A stretch of DNA of 64,000 nt. Origin: Xylophilus rhododendri (GTDB lineage: Bacteria > Pseudomonadota > Gammaproteobacteria > Burkholderiales > Burkholderiaceae_C). The notes under the pieces are model-generated. The model did no database searches. It was given only the letters and a program-made list of their open reading frames with translations, and had not been told where the DNA came from. Below are positions 60,083 to 64,000 of this stretch, in pieces; position 1 is the stretch's first letter, and the number at the start of each line of letters is the position of its first letter. Made by a program: the position numbers and the translations under genes. The DNA lies in assembly GCF_009906855.1 (NCBI RefSeq), contig NZ_CP047650.1, forward strand, positions 2,046,001-2,110,000, written 5' to 3'.

Positions 60083-61336
60083 TCAGCGGGCGGCGGCGCC
60101 GGCCGTGGCGCCGGCAGCGGCGTCGGCGGAGCCTGCGGCGGCGGGAGCGGCGGCCGGTGCACGGGCGGGGGCAGGCGCGGAGGGATCGACCTCGACCACC
60201 TTCACCGTGTCGCCCGGCTTGATCCGCATCGAGCCTTCCACCACCAGGCGGTCGCCGGCGGCCAGGCCGTTGCGCACCAGCCAGCGGTTGCCCACGGCAC
60301 GGCCGAGGGTGACGGCGCGGCGCTGCACCTTGTCGTCCTTGTCGATCACCAGCGCGGTGGCGCGGCCGACGGCGTCGCGCACCACGCCCTGCTGGGGTGC
60401 GAGCACGGCGTCCTGGTCGGCGCCCTCCTCCACCACCGCCCGCACATACATGCCGGGCAGCAGCAGGCCGTCGGGGTTGGGAATGGTGGCGCGCAAGGTC
60501 ACGGCGCCGGTGGTCTGGTTCACGCTGATGCCGGCGAACTGCAGCTTGCCGTCGCGGCCGTAGGGGCTGCCGTCTTCCAGCAGCAGCTTGATGCGGGCGG
60601 CGTCGGCGCCGCTGCGGGTGAGCCGGCCGGCGGCGAAGTCGCGTTTCAGGCGCAGCACCTCGGCGCTGGACTGGGTGACGTCCACATAGAGCGGATCCAT
60701 CTGCTGCACCGTGGTCAGCGCGATCGTCTGGTTGGCGGTGACCAGCGCGCCCGGCGTGACGGTGGAGGTGCCGATGCGCCCGGTGATCGGCGAAGTGAGC
60801 CGGGTGAAGGCCAGGTTGATGCGCGCCGTGTCCACCGAGGCCTGGGCCGTGGCCACGTCGGCCTTGGCCTGGGCCAGCGCGGCCTGGCTCTGGTCGTTGA
60901 CCTGCTTGCTGACCGCGTCGATCTTGACCAGCTCGGCATTGCGCCCGGCCGTCGCGTCGGCCGCGATCGCCGTGGCCTTGCTGCGCGCCAGCGCCGCCTG
61001 GGCGCTGGAGAGCGCCGCCTGGTAGGTGGACGGATCGATCTGATAGAGCGCCTGGCCGGCCTTGACCGTCGCGCCCTCGGTGAACAGGCGCTGCTGCACG
61101 ATGCCGCCGACCTGGGGGCGGATATCGGCGCTGAGGAAGGCGCTGGTGCGGCCGGGCAGCTCGGTGGTGAACACCGTGCGTTCGGCCTTCAGGGTGACTA
61201 CTCCCACCTCGGAAGGACCTGCCGGCGGCGGTGGCGGCTTCTTCTCGGAACAGGCGACCAGGAGGACGAGAGCCGTCAGCGCACCGAGCGCTGGCAGCCG
61301 TTGCGCTGCGCGGCGCAGCGTGGGAGAAACAGTCAT
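60083..61336 (-). CDS. RND efflux periplasmic adaptor (AcrA/MexA family)
   Basis: The 417-residue lipoprotein has the lipobox VLLVAC and then a Pro-rich linker (SEKKPPPPPAGPSE). The adaptor signature is complete: lipoyl halves PQVGGIVQQRLFTEGATVKAG, an Ala-rich helical hairpin, and the beta-barrel LPGMYVRAVVEEG. The end is Ala-rich. The ATG at 61336 gives a good signal peptide; an ATG 45 bases upstream is possible. No regulator gene is adjacent. Confidence 0.93.
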   Translation of the reverse strand: MTVSPTLRRAAQRLPALGALTALVLLVACSEKKPPPPPAGPSEVGVVTLKAERTVFTTELPGRTSAFLSADIRPQVGGIVQQRLFTEGATVKAGQALYQIDPSTYQAALSSAQAALARSKATAIAADATAGRNAELVKIDAVSKQVNDQSQAALAQAKADVATAQASVDTARINLAFTRLTSPITGRIGTSTVTPGALVTANQTIALTTVQQMDPLYVDVTQSSAEVLRLKRDFAAGRLTRSGADAARIKLLLEDGSPYGRDGKLQFAGISVNQTTGAVTLRATIPNPDGLLLPGMYVRAVVEEGADQDAVLAPQQGVVRDAVGRATALVIDKDDKVQRRAVTLGRAVGNRWLVRNGLAAGDRLVVEGSMRIKPGDTVKVVEVDPSAPAPARAPAAAPAAAGSADAAAGATAGAAAR

Positions 61337-61522
61337 GGGCGGTTTGGAGCGAGGGGCGGGGCGAAGGTTCGCCGGATTCATCGTCGGAAGATTGCGCGCA
61401 TTTTGTTGCAATTTTCGCGCCGCGACGGCTTTCTATAGGGCCATCGCGGGTCAAGCAACTGGAAATTTTGTGCGCGGCATCTTTATCACCGACTTATTGC
61501 CTGCCAGCTTTACCGCGACTTT
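61337..61522. other. intergenic region upstream of the efflux adaptor
   Basis: 186 bases between the adaptor start and the aldo/keto reductase stop, less GC-rich in its middle (61390-61510). It should hold the efflux operon promoter on the minus strand. I see no TetR-type palindrome I would trust. Confidence 0.4.
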
Positions 61523-62338
61523 TCAATCCCAGGCCGGCGCCAGGCCTGGCGGGCTGACCAGGCGGTCGCCGCGCTCCAGTTTCGCTATGGCTTCCATATC
61601 AGACTGCGATAGGCGCAGCCCGGTCGCCGCCAGATTGGACTGGAGGTTCTCCCGCCGGGTGGACGAAGGAATCACCGCATGGCCCAGCTGCATCGCCCAG
61701 GCCAGCGCCACCTGCGCGGGCGTGGCGCCATGCGCGGCGGCGATCGCCTGGATCACCGGATCGCCCAGGACCTTGCCGTAGCCCAGCGTCATGTAGGAGG
61801 TGATGGCGATGCCCTGGCCGCGCGCGAACCCGGCCACCTGGCGGTTCTGCAGATAGGGATGCAGCTCGATCTGGTTGGTGGCGATGCGTTCGGCGCCCAC
61901 GCTCGCGATGGCCTCCTGCATCAGCGCGATATTGAAGTTGGACACGCCGATCAGCCCGGTCAGCCCCTGCGCCTGCGCCTCGGCCAGCGCGCCCAGCGTC
62001 TCGGCCAGGGGGATGCCGCTGCCCGGCGCGGGCCAGTGGATCAGGGTCAGCTCGACGCGCTCGGTGCGCAGCTTGTGCAGGCTGTCCTTCAGGCTGGGGA
62101 TGAGCTTGCCGGCGGCATAGTGCTCGGTCCAGATCTTGGTGGTGAGGAAGATCTCGCCGCGCGCGACACCGCTGTCCGCGATCGCCTGGCCGACTTCGGC
62201 CTCGTTGCCGTAGATCTGCGCCGTGTCGATGGCGCGGTAGCCCAGCGCCAGGCCGGTGGAGACGGAGTCGACGGCGGCTTGGCCCTTGAGGCGGAAGGTG
62301 CCGAGGCCGAAACGGGGGATGGTGGCGGAAGTGTTCAT
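61523..62338 (-). CDS. aldo/keto reductase (2,5-diketo-D-gluconate reductase B-like)
   Basis: The 271-residue NADPH-dependent reductase has the catalytic tetrad in [15 protein letters not shown] (Asp and Tyr), TTKIW (Lys) and LIHWPAP (His), and the cofactor stretch [15 protein letters not shown]. The short length and first-helix sequence fit DkgB/YafB. The physiological aldehyde or ketone is unknown. The start overlaps the MFS gene stop by 4 bases. Confidence 0.9.
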   Translation of the reverse strand: MNTSATIPRFGLGTFRLKGQAAVDSVSTGLALGYRAIDTAQIYGNEAEVGQAIADSGVARGEIFLTTKIWTEHYAAGKLIPSLKDSLHKLRTERVELTLIHWPAPGSGIPLAETLGALAEAQAQGLTGLIGVSNFNIALMQEAIASVGAERIATNQIELHPYLQNRQVAGFARGQGIAITSYMTLGYGKVLGDPVIQAIAAAHGATPAQVALAWAMQLGHAVIPSSTRRENLQSNLAATGLRLSQSDMEAIAKLERGDRLVSPPGLAPAWD

Positions 62339-63534
62339 GCTGTTTGTCCTGCGGTCTTGAAGGAAGAGGTCCGGGCGTCGCGCCGGTCCAGCGCGCCGCT
62401 CCAGTGGGTCAGGGCCAGGGATACCAGCACCACCAGGGCGCCGATCCAGGGCGTGTGCATCAGCCCGAAGTGGCTGACGATGGCGCCACCGGCCCAGGCG
62501 GCGCCGGCGATGCCGAGATTGAAGGCGGCGATGTTCAGGCCCGAGGCCACGTCCACCGCCTTGGGCGCGAAACGCTCGGCCTGCCGCACCACATACACCT
62601 GCAGGCCGGGCACATTGCCGAAAGCGACCGCGCCCCACAGCAGCACCGTGGCCAGCGCCAGCCAGGGATGCGGCGCGGTGAACTGCAGCAGCACCAGCAC
62701 GGCAGCCAGCAGGGCGAAGATGATCTTCAGCGCGCCGATCGCCCCCAGCCGGTCGGCCAGCCGGCCGCCCCAGAGATTGCCCGCCGCCACCGACACGCCA
62801 TAGACCAGCATCACCCAGCCCACCGCACCGGCGCTGAAGCCGGCGATGTCGGTCAGGATGGACGCGAGAAAAGTGAAGGGGATGAAGGATCCGCCGTAGC
62901 CGATGGCGGTCGTGGCATACACCAGCAGCAGCCGCGGCTCGGCCAGCACCCGGGCCTGCTGGCCCAGCGAGGCCGGCGCGGCGTGGCGGATGTTGCCGGG
63001 CACGAAGAGCGCGCTGCCGACGAAGGCGAGCACCCCCAGCGCCGAGACGGCCAGGAAGGTCTCGCGCCAGCCGAAATGCTGGCCGATGAAGGTGCCCAGC
63101 GGCACGCCGGTCACCAGCGCCACCGTCAGGCCGGTGAACATGGTGGCGATGGCGCTGGCCGCCTTCTCGCGCGGCACCAGGCCGGTGGCGATGGTGGAAC
63201 CGATCGAGAAGAACACGCCGTGCGCCAGCCCGGTCAGCACCCGCGCCGCCACCAGCGACCCGTAGCCCGGCGCCTGCCAGGCCAGCAGGTTGCCGACGGT
63301 GAACAGCGCCATCAGGCCCAGCAGCAGGCTTTTGCGCGGCAGCCGGCCGGTGAGCGCGGTCAGCACAGGCGCGCCGATGGCCACGCCCAGGGCGTAGAGG
63401 CTGACCAGCAGCCCGGCCGAGGGCAGGCCGACGCCGAGATCGGCCGCCACGGTGGGGATCAGGCCGACGATCACGAACTCGGTCGTGCCGATGGCGAAGG
63501 CGCTGAGGGTCAGCGCGAGTAGGGCAATGGGCAT
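62335..63534 (-). CDS. MFS transporter, DHA1 family
   Basis: The 399-residue protein has twelve predicted membrane helices. It starts [20 protein letters not shown] and has [12 protein letters not shown], the motif A-like [12 protein letters not shown] and [20 protein letters not shown]. It resembles YdhP/AraJ-type drug or sugar exporters. Cotranscribed with the aldo/keto reductase and divergent from a LysR gene that probably controls both. Confidence 0.9.
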   Translation of the reverse strand: MPIALLALTLSAFAIGTTEFVIVGLIPTVAADLGVGLPSAGLLVSLYALGVAIGAPVLTALTGRLPRKSLLLGLMALFTVGNLLAWQAPGYGSLVAARVLTGLAHGVFFSIGSTIATGLVPREKAASAIATMFTGLTVALVTGVPLGTFIGQHFGWRETFLAVSALGVLAFVGSALFVPGNIRHAAPASLGQQARVLAEPRLLLVYATTAIGYGGSFIPFTFLASILTDIAGFSAGAVGWVMLVYGVSVAAGNLWGGRLADRLGAIGALKIIFALLAAVLVLLQFTAPHPWLALATVLLWGAVAFGNVPGLQVYVVRQAERFAPKAVDVASGLNIAAFNLGIAGAAWAGGAIVSHFGLMHTPWIGALVVLVSLALTHWSGALDRRDARTSSFKTAGQTA

Positions 63535-63575
63535 GGGGAGCACTCCTGCGAGGAATCGGAATGCTGCGCAGTGTG

Positions 63576-63585
63576 GAAGATCTTC
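63576..63585. promoter_or_regulatory. palindrome between the divergent MFS and LysR genes
   Basis: GAAGATCTTC is a perfect 10-base palindrome in the 112-base divergent gap. A second T-N11-A type element (TTG-N9-CAA, 63621-63635) lies closer to the LysR start. Either may be the LysR operator. Confidence 0.4.
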
Positions 63586-63646
63586 TTTTGCCGAAAAAGC
63601 CGTGCTGCCGCAGGAGATACTTGCCGGAAAATCAACAATTCTCCCC

Positions 63647-64000
63647 ATGAAAACCAGTCTGGACGAATTGCAGGCCTTTGTCGCCGTGGTGGACGGCGGC
63701 TCGATCACCGCGGCGGCCGAGCAGCTGGGCCAGACCGTCTCCGGCATCAGCCGCGCCCTGGGCCGGCTGGAGAAGAAGCTCGACACCACCCTGCTCAGCC
63801 GCACCACCCGCCGGCTGCAGCTGACCGAGGAAGGCACGCTGTTCCTGGCGCGCGCCCGGGCCATCCTGGCCTCGATCGAGGATGCCGAAGAACAGATGGC
63901 GCTGCGCCGCCAGCAGCCCGCCGGCCGGCTGCGGGTGAATGCCGCCACGCCCTTCATGCTGCATGCGGTGGTGCCGCTGGTGCCGGATTTCCGCGCCGCC
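63647..64000 (+). CDS. LysR-family transcriptional regulator (cut by window edge)
   Basis: The first 118 codons are present. The N-terminal winged helix-turn-helix reads LDELQAFVAVVDGGSITAAA, EQLGQTVSGISRALGRLE, TTLLSRTTRRLQLTEEG, then the linker helix. The start of the effector domain (GRLRVNAATPFMLHAVVP) follows. Divergent from the MFS–reductase operon, the usual place for its target genes. Confidence 0.93.
   Translation, partial: MKTSLDELQAFVAVVDGGSITAAAEQLGQTVSGISRALGRLEKKLDTTLLSRTTRRLQLTEEGTLFLARARAILASIEDAEEQMALRRQQPAGRLRVNAATPFMLHAVVPLVPDFRAA

Noticed and set aside
56900..61438. 1512-codon open frame on the plus strand opposite the efflux genes
   Set aside because: Low-complexity His/Gln/Arg-rich translation, no ribosome site, antisense to two well-supported genes.

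Overview
The window reads as a chromosomal segment of a GC-rich betaproteobacterium, most probably a member of the Comamonadaceae (Burkholderiales). The evidence is gene order and family content: an mla–ABC–bolA–murA–his supercluster, a pilMNOPQ–aroK–aroB–dgt cluster, short-form HisG, a ccsA/ResB-type cytochrome c maturation system, cytochrome c4, and an intergenic repeat that I recall from Comamonadaceae genomes. Two features point to a plant-associated lifestyle: a textbook plant-inducible-promoter (PIP) box driving a small unknown gene, and a tandem trio of F-box-like proteins. The genus is not determinable from the window alone.

Layout. 1-14699 (minus strand): histidine biosynthesis (hisI partial, hisF, a hexose-6-phosphate mutarotase, hisA, hisH, hisB, hisC, hisD, hisG), then murA, a BolA/IbaG protein, an ABC-2 exporter pair and the complete Mla phospholipid transport system (mlaB, C, A, D, E, F). 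14792-21030 (minus): glutamate synthase gltD and gltB, separated from mla by an intrinsic terminator and preceded by a sigma-54-type promoter. 21096-23408: an AT-rich patch, a REP-associated-type Y1 transposase, a methyltransferase and a DUF1415 gene. 23538-27770 (plus): three tandem divergent paralogues with N-terminal F-box-like motifs. 27801-37915 (minus): dgt, aroB, aroK, an Ig-like lipoprotein and pilQ, P, O, N, M.

38171-43090 (mostly plus): mrcA, cyaY (minus), lptM, lysA, then the PIP-box gene. 43080-49583 (mostly minus): msrQ, a tiny membrane protein (plus), msrP, ccsA/ResC-like and ResB-like cytochrome c assembly proteins, and cytochrome c4. 49748-51956: engB, then a small accessory island with a candidate YafO-type toxin-antitoxin pair and a DUF1653 gene. 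51957-55459: two LpxL-like acyltransferases, metK behind a candidate SAM-II-like riboswitch, and a small disordered protein. 55467-64000: a tripartite RND efflux pump, an aldo/keto reductase, an MFS transporter and a divergent partial LysR regulator.

Most of the window is conserved housekeeping. The candidates for undescribed biology are the F-box-like trio (two of which end in CaaX-like tetrapeptides), the PIP-box-controlled 133-residue protein, the metK leader RNA and the candidate toxin-antitoxin module.
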